A DNA stretch of 20,709 nt from a virus, in the IMG/VR virus record IMGVR_UViG_3300037070_008044, positions 1 through 20,709 of that record; one strand, written 5' to 3'. This document shows positions 1 to 6,967 of the stretch, one piece after another. Position 1 is the stretch's first letter; each line of letters starts with the position of its first letter. A program made the position numbers and the translations under genes. The notes beneath the pieces are model-generated. The model did not search any database, was not told the DNA's origin, and saw only the letters and a program-made list of their open reading frames with translations.

Positions 1-2200
1 TTGTTGCCGCTGCGGAAGCAGCCGCCGCATGTGCGTCCGCAGAAGTAGCCGCAGCCGAGGCTACTTGAACTTCAGCACTTGTCGCTGAGCCTGCACCACC
101 TGTAAGGGCAGAAATTCTACTGGATAACGCATCAACTACTGATTGCAACCCATGTACAGAAGTAGTAGCAGTGGTTCGTGCAGATACCGCACTAATGCCA
201 GCTAAAACCGAAGTGACTGCCGCAGATGCGGCTGCCGCATGTGCATCTGCCGATGTCGCAGCGGCAGAAGCTACTTGAACCTCGGCACTTGTTACTGAAC
301 CACCACCAGCACCAAGAGCAGAGATACGACTAGACAAAGCATTAACAACACTTTGCAATCCATGAATAGATGTAGCAGCTGTAGTACGAGCTGAAACTGC
401 ACTGATCCCTGCTAAAACTGAAGTTGCGGCGGCAGAAGCAGCAGCAGCATGTGCATCAACAGATACTATCTGAGCACTAACCGATACTACCTTTGCTGAC
501 AGTGCGGACAGGGCCGTACTGACCACATCACCCGCAGACAGCGCATTACTGACGATAGCAGCCAACACACTGTGATTATGCGATAGGGCATTTATTACAC
601 TTTGAAATCCATGAGTTGAAGTTCCAGCAGATCGAGCCGAGATTCCCGATATAAATACGTTAACCGAGTTAACCCGGGCGTCTACAGAAGTGGCAGCCGC
701 TGATGCGGTTTGTACTTCAGCACTTGTTACTGAACCACCACCCGCTCCAAGAGCAGAAATGCGACTGGATAACGCGTTAACAACAGATTGGAGTCCATGA
801 ACAGAAACTGCTGCAGTGGTTCTTGCAGAAACCGCGCTTATCCCAGCTAACACACTTGTAGCTGCCGCAGAAGCAGCAGCAGCGTGTGCATCCGCAGATG
901 TAGCAGCAGCGGATGCAACAGAAATAGCGGATGCAGCTTGTGCACTTACTAATGATAATTCAGTTGAAGTAACACTACCTGTGCCACCAGTGAGTGCAGA
1001 AATTCGTGAAGATAATGCATTTACTACTGATTGGAGCCCGTGAACTGATGCTGCCGCCGTTGTTCTTGCAGAAACCGCTGAGATACCGGCCAATACAGAG
1101 GTTACAGCAGCAGAAGCGGCTGCGGCGTGTGCATCAGCTGAAGTAGCAGCAGCACTCGCAGTACTAATCAGATTAGATAAGCTCGCGTGTGCTACGCTAT
1201 TCGCTTGGGAAAGAACAGACACAGCATGAGAAACAACACTGATTGCAAGAGAAGCAACAGCAGCAACGCTGGTAGCAGCAGCTGAGGCCGTTTGCACTTC
1301 AGCGCTTGTGACACTACCACCACCAGCGCCTAAAGCAGAAATTCTGGATGAAAGAGCATTAACAACACTTTGAAATCCATGGACAGAAGCAGCTGCTGTT
1401 GTTCTAGCTGAAACGGCACTAATCCCAGCCAATACGGAAGTTGCTGCCGCCGACGCAGCTGCTGCATGAGCATCTACTGAAACAATTTGAGCAGAAATTG
1501 AGACGAGTTTAGCAGAAGCAGAGTCCCCTGCTGATAGACTTGCACTGACAATATCAGAAAGTGCATTATGTGCAGAATTCAAATTGCTGACAGTTGCAAC
1601 TAAAACAGAAAGAGTGCTAGCAGCTTGAGTACTAACTGCGGCGACTTCGGCAGAAGTAACGCTTCCGCCCCCGGCGGCAATAGCCGAAATTCTACTCGAA
1701 AGTGCATTTACAACAGATTGAAGTCCATGAACAGAAGTAGCTGCTGTAGTTCTTGCAGAAACAGCGCTAATACCAACAAGAACTGAAGTTGCCGCTGCTG
1801 AAGCCGCTGCTGCATGAGCCTCTACTGATACAATTTGTGCTGAAACTGAAACTACTTTAGCAGATAGCGTTGAAACATTTGTTGCAATTACTGAAACCGC
1901 TAAAGAAAGACCAGCCAAACTAGCAATTATTGCAGATGCAGCCAAACTAGCCACAGCCGCTACGCTAGTAGCCGCTGCCGAAGCTGCTGCTGCATGCGCG
2001 TCTGCGCTTGTAGCCGCTGCTGATGCTGTTTGAACTTCGGCGCTAGTTACGCTACCCCCACCAGCTGCAATTCGTGAGGAAAGGGCATTAGCAACACTTT
2101 GTAAACCACGAACTGAGAGATTAGCTGTAGTACGTGCAGATACCGCAGAAATTCCAGCTAAAACAGAAGTAGCCGCCGCAGACGCCGCTCCAGCATGAGT
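1..2200 (-). repeat. Imperfect protein-level repeats within the fibre gene
   Basis: Eight copies of the segment encoding HG(L/F)QSV-NAL begin near + strand positions 130, 336, 588, 774, 1016, 1356, 1706 and 2087. Spacing is irregular, about 186 to 381 bases. Amino acids are well conserved but the DNA is not: the same Ser, Ala, Val and Leu positions use many synonymous codons. The longest identical stretches between copies are short, for example GCATTAACAACACTTTG at about 336 and 1356. Confidence 0.85.
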
Positions 2201-2500
2201 TTCAACAGAATTTACACGCCCGGATAACGTATCATCGGCAGCAGTTCTAGATATTGTTTCAGCAGATAAAGCATTCGATACCACACTAATAGCTTGAGAC
2301 AAAGCATCATCCGCAACATTACGGGCAGCAACTTCTACTGACATTCCTTGTGAAATTGCTGAAGCAACTTGTGCACTAGCAATGTCTAGAATAGTGCCAA
2401 TCGTAATCTTAACGTTGCTACCCGCTCGTACCGCAGGCAGAGCATCTCCTACCTGCGCCGGATCCCCTGACGGCAACGCTGAGATTTTAGTATCAGCCAT
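1..2500 (-). CDS. Long repetitive tail-fibre-like protein, 3' end beyond the window
   Basis: The frame is open from ATG at 2500 to the left edge, giving at least 833 residues without a stop. The N-terminus (MADTKISALPSGDP, then ALPAVRAGSNVKITIG) matches the short virion-anchoring leader common on phage tail fibres and spikes. From about residue 100 the protein is almost entirely Ala, Ser, Val, Thr and Gly. It repeats a module of roughly 60 to 130 residues: an Ala/Ser stretch with AHAAAASAAATS, then VLAGISAVSARTTAA, then HGLQSVVNALSSRIS, then a Gly-rich turn and SVTSAEVQ. The HG(L/F)QSV element occurs eight times. Hydrophobic spacing in VVNALSSRISAL suggests a trimeric coiled-coil or beta-helical shaft, with Gly-rich turns as joints. 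The start lies 2 bases after the stop of the 47-aa gene, and that junction carries an AGGA. A receptor-binding tip, if present, would lie past the left edge. The fibre role is an inference from the leader, repeats and position. Confidence 0.85.
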   Translation of the reverse strand, partial: MADTKISALPSGDPAQVGDALPAVRAGSNVKITIGTILDIASAQVASAISQGMSVEVAARNVADDALSQAISVVSNALSAETISRTAADDTLSGRVNSVETHAGAASAAATSVLAGISAVSARTTANLSVRGLQSVANALSSRIAAGGGSVTSAEVQTASAAATSADAHAAAASAAATSVAAVASLAASAIIASLAGLSLAVSVIATNVSTLSAKVVSVSAQIVSVEAHAAAASAAATSVLVGISAVSARTTAATSVHGLQSVVNALSSRISAIAAGGGSVTSAEVAAVSTQAASTLSVLVATVSNLNSAHNALSDIVSASLSAGDSASAKLVSISAQIVSVDAHAAAASAAATSVLAGISAVSARTTAAASVHGFQSVVNALSSRISALGAGGGSVTSAEVQTASAAATSVAAVASLAISVVSHAVSVLSQANSVAHASLSNLISTASAAATSADAHAAAASAAVTSVLAGISAVSARTTAAASVHGLQSVVNALSSRISALTGGTGSVTSTELSLVSAQAASAISVASAAATSADAHAAAASAAATSVLAGISAVSARTTAAVSVHGLQSVVNALSSRISALGAGGGSVTSAEVQTASAAATSVDARVNSVNVFISGISARSAGTSTHGFQSVINALSHNHSVLAAIVSNALSAGDVVSTALSALSAKVVSVSAQIVSVDAHAAAASAAATSVLAGISAVSARTTAATSIHGLQSVVNALSSRISALGAGGGSVTSAEVQVASAAATSADAHAAAASAAVTSVLAGISAVSARTTATTSVHGLQSVVDALSSRISALTGGAGSATSAEVQVASAAATSADAHAAAASAAAT

Positions 2501-2502
2501 TC

Positions 2503-2646
2503 CTAACTTTCAAGAATGAAGCGATCACCATTTTCTAACAATATAATAGATGTGCCATCTTCCATAAGAAGATATTGAGGCACAAGTGGATTGACAGATA
2601 AAACCCACGTCTCCATTCTCATAGACATCCCAACTATCATCAACAT
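2503..2646 (-). CDS. Small 47-aa structural-type protein
   Basis: A short frame starts at ATG 2646 and ends with TAG at 2503-2505. Its start shares one base with the stop of the preceding gene (TAATG), which suggests translational coupling, and the fibre start follows two bases after its stop. The C-terminus reads LLMEDGTSIILLENGDRF, an acidic/hydrophobic alternating pattern of the (L)LEDG type found in small phage structural proteins, and it probably forms a beta hairpin. The first 25 residues are Met-rich, so an internal ATG (for example at 2628 or 2616) could be the true start. Function is unknown; its place between an adaptor-type gene and the fibre suggests a role in attaching the fibre, which is inference. 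Confidence 0.55.
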   Translation of the reverse strand: MLMIVGMSMRMETWVLSVNPLVPQYLLMEDGTSIILLENGDRFILES

Positions 2647-2894
2647 TAAAAACCCAACCTTTGTGAAAGACGCTTTGTCCATGTCTCTTTTGGAAGCATC
2701 TCTCTAAGACGTATTAATTGTTGATCTGTTGGAAATTTTCTTTCAATATACTGTCTAATATCTAGTGCTTCTTGAACTTTTTTCTGTGGAATAACTATTT
2801 TTCCTTGTGCATCCTGTAACAATTCCAATTGTTTTTCCAATGAAATTTTTTCTTTAATTTCATGATTGATAGGCTCACCATCTTCCAAGGACAT
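2646..2894 (-). CDS. Small unknown protein (82 aa)
   Basis: I do not recognise this family. The start ATG at 2894 overlaps the stop of the preceding spike-base-like gene by one base (TAATG), and its own stop overlaps the next start in the same way, so it sits in a tightly coupled chain. The protein is charged and probably helical: an acidic N-terminus (SLEDGEP), a Lys/Glu/Leu-rich middle, and a basic C-terminus (ETWTKRLSQRLGF). There is no signal peptide, membrane segment or cysteine. The position between spike-base and fibre genes suggests a minor virion component or chaperone, but nothing in the sequence proves it. Confidence 0.65.
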   Translation of the reverse strand: MSLEDGEPINHEIKEKISLEKQLELLQDAQGKIVIPQKKVQEALDIRQYIERKFPTDQQLIRLREMLPKETWTKRLSQRLGF

Positions 2895-3151
2895 TAAAAT
2901 AGACCTACTAAATTAGATGCTGTAGTTCCTGTATTAAAAATCTTTACTACTCTAATAGGTAAAATTGTGCCAGCCACGGCATTCGTGAAAACAATAATAC
3001 TTCCATCAAACATTAAAACCGCAATATTTCCTGCATTGCCTACATACAAAGCCCGAGTAACATAAGGTAAATATTGAGCGTCACTAGGACCAATAGTAAA
3101 CCCAGCGATAGCCGGTTCTCCTGAACCCTGTCCACTACGATCCATTACCAT
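2894..3151 (-). CDS. Head-spike-base-like protein, copy 1 (85 aa)
   Basis: A compact beta-rich protein with the pattern SGQGSGEPA, I-PSD, RALYVGNAGN, GSI, GT--PI-V and TGTTASNLVGLF. This matches my memory of the small phage family annotated as spike base protein, RCAP_Rcc01079 type, named for the head-spike base of the Rhodobacter capsulatus gene transfer agent. A second copy lies at 19204-19473 in this window, with the same motif order but clearly diverged sequence. A GGGAG stands 8 bases before the ATG at 3151; an alternative ATG lies two codons further on. It follows an adaptor-like gene and precedes two small genes and the fibre, so it may form the socket for that fibre. The family assignment is from memory and was not searched. 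Confidence 0.75.
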   Translation of the reverse strand: MVMDRSGQGSGEPAIAGFTIGPSDAQYLPYVTRALYVGNAGNIAVLMFDGSIIVFTNAVAGTILPIRVVKIFNTGTTASNLVGLF

Positions 3152-3781
3152 CTAACGCGCTCCCATCCTAAAAGATTTAGCTGTGACTCTTCGTCTCGCA
3201 ACAAAATTTGTTAAAGTTATTGCCCTAGCTGCATAATCTGAAAAATGCATCAATGCTCTTGTTGTCTCTCCATCTTGTGCTGCTAATTCATAAAGAGCGT
3301 ATTCTTCCAAAGCGGGTACAAAATCATCTGGAAAGTCTCTAAGTACCGCTTGCGGAAAATCAAAATGAGGAGCAAATCCCGCAAAATAAACCCGGAGAAA
3401 TCCTGCCGTTGCCTCTGGTTTAGGCCAGACGCCCATCCAAAAGAGCCCCCGCATAAAAAAGGATCTCGAAGGACCTGTTGATTGTTCCCATCGTGTACGA
3501 AGATCACTTACTTTAACAGGGGTAAGCCAATCTTCAATAACATCGCTCCAAATTGATGTCACCCCTAAAGCTGTTTCCGGTAACCATCCTCGAAGATCAT
3601 AATACGTTCTTAGATTACCGACCGGCACCGACACGTGCCGTTCATAAAAGCGAGTCACGTCAGAAAGATCATCTAAACCTTCGTTGATAGCGTCACGAAT
3701 ATCAACATCTTTCCAACGAGTCGATGACATCGCCTCGTGTCTAATACGAACGTTATTGATAATCTCCGAAAGAGGAATCAC
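3152..3781 (-). CDS. Head-tail adaptor-like protein (209 aa)
   Basis: The protein starts with MIPLSEIINNVRIRHEAM, then DIRDAINEGLDDLSDVTRFYE, a helical N-terminus typical of phage adaptor/connector proteins that dock on the portal (P22 gp4-like role). It continues with a conserved-looking centre (RGLFWMGVWPKPEA, then YFAGFAPHF) and a helical end (ALEEYALYELAAQ), then a basic tail. The start is GTG at 3781, overlapping the upstream stop by four bases (GTGA), with AGGACA just before it. Length and position after the capsid genes fit head completion: it would close the portal and link head to tail. The assignment rests on fold-like pattern and gene order, so the exact family remains uncertain. 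Confidence 0.6.
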   Translation of the reverse strand: MIPLSEIINNVRIRHEAMSSTRWKDVDIRDAINEGLDDLSDVTRFYERHVSVPVGNLRTYYDLRGWLPETALGVTSIWSDVIEDWLTPVKVSDLRTRWEQSTGPSRSFFMRGLFWMGVWPKPEATAGFLRVYFAGFAPHFDFPQAVLRDFPDDFVPALEEYALYELAAQDGETTRALMHFSDYAARAITLTNFVARRRVTAKSFRMGAR

Positions 3782-4044
3782 TGTCCTGCTGAACCGTATC
3801 CAATTCGGGTTCCTGGGAATGGGGGTGAATCATAAAAGCGAACTTCATCATAAGTCTCAGTTCGCTCTAAAATACTACGGGCGCCCCCACTGATGGGTTC
3901 AACATATGTCTGAACCGCGGAGCCATCACCAAAATCTAAAGCAACAACATTATATGGCTCACGAATATACTTTATATCACCGCTTATTGTTTGCTTCACA
4001 AAAATCGCCGATACGTGTCGGAGCGGAATCGCCAACCGTGCCAT
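3778..4044 (-). CDS. Small virion-type protein (88 aa), unknown
   Basis: The start ATG at 4044 has a strong ribosome binding site (AGGAGG with CCAAA before the ATG), which makes this start convincing even though the first 68 bases overlap the 3' end of the glycosyltransferase gene. The protein is mixed and beta-prone (MARLAIPLRHVSAIFVKQ, NVVALDFGDGSAVQTYV) and ends in a loop rich in Pro, Gly and Tyr. No enzymatic motif, signal or membrane segment is visible. It overlaps the adaptor-like gene by four bases, so it probably acts with it in the head-tail junction. Function is otherwise unknown. Confidence 0.7.
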   Translation of the reverse strand: MARLAIPLRHVSAIFVKQTISGDIKYIREPYNVVALDFGDGSAVQTYVEPISGGARSILERTETYDEVRFYDSPPFPGTRIGYGSAGQ

Positions 4045-4708
4045 TTTGGCCTCCTAAAACGCCATGAAACTGATTAAAGAGAGTTTCATTTGAGAATTCT
4101 GGACCAATGTGATGTTCACATTTTATAGATGTATCCACATGTGGTCTAAATCCAGCTCTCTTTGCTCGAATACAGAACGTAAAATCTTCTCCATACGAAC
4201 GTTTACCAAAGTCTCCACCAAACGGTCCAACATTACGACATTCAGGAAGTGAAGCGATACTCTTAAGGAGTTTAATAGATGTAAATACACACCCAAAACC
4301 CACTCCATCACAAGGCGAGATAACATTTGATGGATATTTTGCTGCCCATTCGAATGATTCTTTCTTATTTAGGAATGCAAATAGAGGCCAATACGGTGCC
4401 GCTCTTTGAAAATATAATGCACTAACAAAATCAAGACCATAACTCGTTAATTTAGCGATTGTTTCCGATGGAATCAAAAGATCGTCATCAACCCAAAAGA
4501 CTCCATCTACTTCTGTCTCCTGAGCAACATCTATTGCTGATTCTACAATCTTATTTCTAGCGGCTGCAAAGCCCATTCGATCCGGGCTTACGTCTCCAAC
4601 CCAAGTAATGCCATGATTTGCAGCAAACATGATAGCAGCACGATGGGATTTATCAAAAGAAGGGTCCGATGAAGGGCCATACGTAGGTTTCGCGAATAAT
4701 AGTCTCAT
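3977..4708 (-). CDS. GT-A fold glycosyltransferase-like protein
   Basis: Likely transfers a sugar from a nucleotide sugar. An N-terminal strand/helix with AAARNKIVESA is followed by VDGVFWVDDDLLIPS near residue 70, the DxD-type metal and nucleotide-sugar site of GT-A enzymes. A later SYGEDFTFCIRAKRAGF segment resembles the (G/E)ED catalytic region, followed by a His pair (CEHHIG). The frame extends to a TTG at 4720, but I prefer ATG at 4708 because it overlaps the radical SAM stop by four bases (ATGA), the usual junction here. The last ~22 codons overlap the next gene and read through its ribosome binding site, so the C-terminal tail may be an accident of insertion. It works in a cassette with a radical SAM protein and a methyltransferase. 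The acceptor (virion protein, host glycan or DNA base) is unknown. Confidence 0.75.
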   Translation of the reverse strand: MRLLFAKPTYGPSSDPSFDKSHRAAIMFAANHGITWVGDVSPDRMGFAAARNKIVESAIDVAQETEVDGVFWVDDDLLIPSETIAKLTSYGLDFVSALYFQRAAPYWPLFAFLNKKESFEWAAKYPSNVISPCDGVGFGCVFTSIKLLKSIASLPECRNVGPFGGDFGKRSYGEDFTFCIRAKRAGFRPHVDTSIKCEHHIGPEFSNETLFNQFHGVLGGQNGTVGDSAPTRIGDFCEANNKR

Positions 4709-5535
4709 ATCCTTGTACAAACCTTACAAATTTCATACTTATCAGCTTGATTAGTATCATGTGCTTCTCTAAAAGTCACATAATCAGAAGATGAATACAC
4801 TTCTCGAATAGTTTGCTTCGAAAGATCACCAAAAATCTGTTTTCCTAATGGATCAAAGCAACAACTAGTTACTTTTCCATCAAAAAGTATGTAGATTTGA
4901 CTTAATGCACGAAAACATGCCTCATTTGGCTTAAAGTTTCGTATTGTTCGGCCGTCCCCAGACCAATTTCCTTCTTGAATGAGCATGCCATGCCCATTTT
5001 CGCCTCTAAGACCCCATCGATCGTAAAAAATATACCCATCCGAACGGGTAAAATTGTCATTATCAATGACCGCTCGGACTTCAACGCCGCATTTTTCGCG
5101 GTTTTTGATGGCAAAATCAATATTTTCACAAACTTTATCGAATTTTCCATCTAAACCCATAATTTTCTTATGTTGTTCAGCATCTGTAGCATTTAAACTC
5201 ACCTGAATTGAGGATAAACCCGCTTCTCGTAGTGCTAAAAACCTAGCTGGAGTGAGATAAACTCCATTTGTAAAGACATCTACAATAGCTTCTGGCTTCT
5301 TTTCTCTCGCATAACGTACTCTTTCTACTACATGAGGGTCTAGTAAAGGCTCTCCAAGACCCGTAATACAAATTTGAGTAATCAAAGGAATCGTTGCAGC
5401 CTCATCGAGAATCTTTTTATACAATTCCAGAGGCATATTTCCCATAGTTCTCATTTTTGAAACTACAGGATATGGACAAAAATTACACGCCGCGTTACAT
5501 ACGGAAGTGTTCTCTATTTGTAGCTGAACACTCAT
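4705..5535 (-). CDS. Radical SAM protein with C-terminal SPASM-like cysteines
   Basis: Cys13, Cys17 and Cys20 form the CX3CX2C motif (CNAACNFC) that binds the [4Fe-4S] cluster used to cleave S-adenosylmethionine. A GE motif follows in ITGLGEPLLDP, then VDVFTNG and SIQVSLNA, as expected along the radical SAM barrel. The C-terminal part has further cysteines (EACFRAL, SCCFDP and a final ICKVC), consistent with a SPASM or twitch domain holding extra Fe-S clusters. Such enzymes modify peptides, sugars or nucleotides; the substrate cannot be read from sequence. The ATG at 5535 overlaps the methyltransferase stop (ATGA), and the next gene, the glycosyltransferase, overlaps its stop. Fold confidence is high; function confidence is low. 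Confidence 0.85.
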   Translation of the reverse strand: MSVQLQIENTSVCNAACNFCPYPVVSKMRTMGNMPLELYKKILDEAATIPLITQICITGLGEPLLDPHVVERVRYAREKKPEAIVDVFTNGVYLTPARFLALREAGLSSIQVSLNATDAEQHKKIMGLDGKFDKVCENIDFAIKNREKCGVEVRAVIDNDNFTRSDGYIFYDRWGLRGENGHGMLIQEGNWSGDGRTIRNFKPNEACFRALSQIYILFDGKVTSCCFDPLGKQIFGDLSKQTIREVYSSSDYVTFREAHDTNQADKYEICKVCTRI

Positions 5536-6068
5536 ATTACCTTACGTAATGCAAAGACAAAATTATTTCCATCATCTAGAGAATGATCTAATTCCCACCA
5601 ATATGGAGCTACATAACTACGATAATCAGATGATGCCGTTTGTCCCAATTGTTCATAATGAACTTTCCGAAGAAAAGAAAATGAATTTTCTGATAAAACC
5701 CGGGTATGCCCTGGATCCCCCCATGCCCATTTCGATTGAAGAGAAGGACAGGTCCCAAGTACTAAACCATCAAGATTTAATGCTTGCCAAAAGGCTCGAA
5801 AAGTAGCGAAAAATCCACGAAAATCTCCTTGTCTTCCAAAATGTTCTAAGATTTCATAAGCGTGAATTTCATCAATAGACCCATCACCAACTGGAAGATG
5901 TTTTCCTTTTTCAAGTTCTTCTAAATCAAATATAAAATCTGGTTTAGCTTTTGAATTAATATCTAAAGTTATCCACTTAGTTTCAAAATCCGGAGCAGAC
6001 GTAGGTGCCGTCAAACGACGAATTGGTTTACTATGTCCCGCTCCAAGCATAAGACAAGTCTGCATCAT
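5532..6068 (-). CDS. Class I SAM-dependent methyltransferase-like protein (178 aa)
   Basis: The N-terminus LMLGAGHSKPIRR carries the Gly-rich motif I of Rossmann methyltransferases. It is followed by WITLDINSKAKPDF (an acidic residue after strand 2, expected to hold the SAM ribose) and by VGDGSIDEIHAYEILEHF, the usual motif around strand 4 in family-11-like methyltransferases. A later strand reads LDGLVLGTCPSL. The start overlaps the stop of the zinc-ribbon gene by one base (TAATG). It is linked through four-base overlaps to the radical SAM and glycosyltransferase genes, so the three probably act in one pathway. The substrate is unknown; a sugar or a glycopeptide would fit the neighbours. Confidence 0.78.
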   Translation of the reverse strand: MMQTCLMLGAGHSKPIRRLTAPTSAPDFETKWITLDINSKAKPDFIFDLEELEKGKHLPVGDGSIDEIHAYEILEHFGRQGDFRGFFATFRAFWQALNLDGLVLGTCPSLQSKWAWGDPGHTRVLSENSFSFLRKVHYEQLGQTASSDYRSYVAPYWWELDHSLDDGNNFVFALRKVI

Positions 6069-6451
6069 TATTGTTTCATCATTTGAGCAACTTGACGATC
6101 ATATTGTCTCATCGCTGCTCGTCCGGCTCTATCTCGGGCCTGTTGTTCTTCATGAGTGGGTGGTTGAGGAGCCAATGAAATTTTCTTCAAATAAATAGCG
6201 GCAATAAGCTTCCAGCACCTAGGCAAAAGCAGCTCTTCCCATCTCTTAGGATTTGTAATTTGAATTTGTTTAGAACCGCAAGGACAAACATTAATTCTCT
6301 TAGCTGAGTGGGCTTCCAATATTTCTAACTTTGTTACCAAACGACCACAAATGTAACAACGATAGCAATAATGCAAACCATCAGTTTCACCAACGGAAGC
6401 CAATTCACGTTGTTTCAAAATCATCTCGGAACTCACATTCATTAGTTTCAT
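6068..6451 (-). CDS. Zinc-ribbon protein (127 aa)
   Basis: Two paired cysteine clusters, CYRCYICGR and CPCGS about 22 residues later, form a typical four-cysteine zinc ribbon. The C-terminal half has a hydrophobic helix (PRCWKLIAAIYLKK) and a Gln/Arg-rich tail (EEQQARDRAGRAAMRQYDRQ). The ATG at 6451 follows GGAAGAAGC, an acceptable binding site. This is the first gene after the terminator at 6477-6506, so its expression would depend on read-through or on a promoter I cannot see. Zinc ribbons are common in phage genomes and may bind nucleic acid or protein; here the gene leads the modification cassette. Role unknown. Confidence 0.7.
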   Translation of the reverse strand: MKLMNVSSEMILKQRELASVGETDGLHYCYRCYICGRLVTKLEILEAHSAKRINVCPCGSKQIQITNPKRWEELLLPRCWKLIAAIYLKKISLAPQPPTHEEQQARDRAGRAAMRQYDRQVAQMMKQ

Positions 6452-6476
6452 GCTTCTTCCTTTTTCATATTCAAAA

Positions 6477-6506
6477 AATAGGGGGTGAAGTAATTCACCC
6501 CCTATT
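6477..6506 (-). terminator. Strong rho-independent terminator after the capsid genes
   Basis: A perfect 13-bp inverted repeat (AATAGGGGGTGAA and its complement) flanks a four-base loop. Read on the minus strand, the hairpin is followed at once by six T residues (complement of the A run at 6473-6478, partly overlapping the stem base). It lies 9 bases past the decoration-like stop and 26 bases before the zinc-ribbon start. It should separate abundant capsid transcripts from the downstream cassette. There is no U-tract on the other side, so it is probably one-directional. Confidence 0.88.
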
Positions 6507-6515
6507 AATTGTTCC

Positions 6516-6947
6516 TTACAAAGCCCTAATGAAAACTTTCTTTAAGGCTGCAACTGGCGTTGTACCCGTGACATACGCTTCACCCGCGTAGATAAACCCG
6601 GTCTTGCCGTCAGAGGCCGCAGATCGTGCAAGACGATCCGTAGCTGTGACGGGAATCAGGATATCACCAGCAACTACCGACACTGAAGTATCGTTAGTGA
6701 TTAGGGCACCAGCGGCACGGTACCCATAGTTCTGAACGAGGCCGTATGATGCAGCGGCGATGTCCGCATCCACTACGCCAACAACCAGGCTCAGAGTAGC
6801 TGTAACAGGTTGAGTTGTGCGAACACCATCTGCTGTTCCAACATCCCAGGAGACGATGTCGCCAGCTTGTACCGTTGCAGCTTGAGCATTATAAACGTTC
6901 ACGAAGACCTTCTCGGCCTCCTGTGATACTACGTGCGGAATCAACAT
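6516..6947 (-). CDS. Head decoration/capsid-stabilising-like protein (143 aa)
   Basis: A beta-rich, low-charge protein immediately downstream of the major capsid gene. It has AGDIVSWDVGTADGVRTTQP, then LSLVVGVVDADIAA, then GLVQNYGYRAAG, a pattern I associate with small phage head proteins that decorate or cement the capsid. The start ATG at 6947 follows a good GGGAGAAAG site. The gene ends just before a strong terminator, matching the need for as many copies as the capsid protein. I infer that it sits on the outside of the mature head; it could instead be a minor head protein. Confidence 0.65.
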   Translation of the reverse strand: MLIPHVVSQEAEKVFVNVYNAQAATVQAGDIVSWDVGTADGVRTTQPVTATLSLVVGVVDADIAAASYGLVQNYGYRAAGALITNDTSVSVVAGDILIPVTATDRLARSAASDGKTGFIYAGEAYVTGTTPVAALKKVFIRAL

Positions 6948-6967
6948 GATCTTTCTCCCTATTCCAA

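Noticed and set aside
816-1043. Plus-strand open frame inside the fibre gene
   Set aside because: It is a mirror of the Ala/Ser-rich repeat codons on the other strand.
1-2500. CRISPR-like spaced repeats
   Set aside because: Copies are imperfect, spacing is irregular, and all lie in one continuous open frame encoding a repetitive protein.
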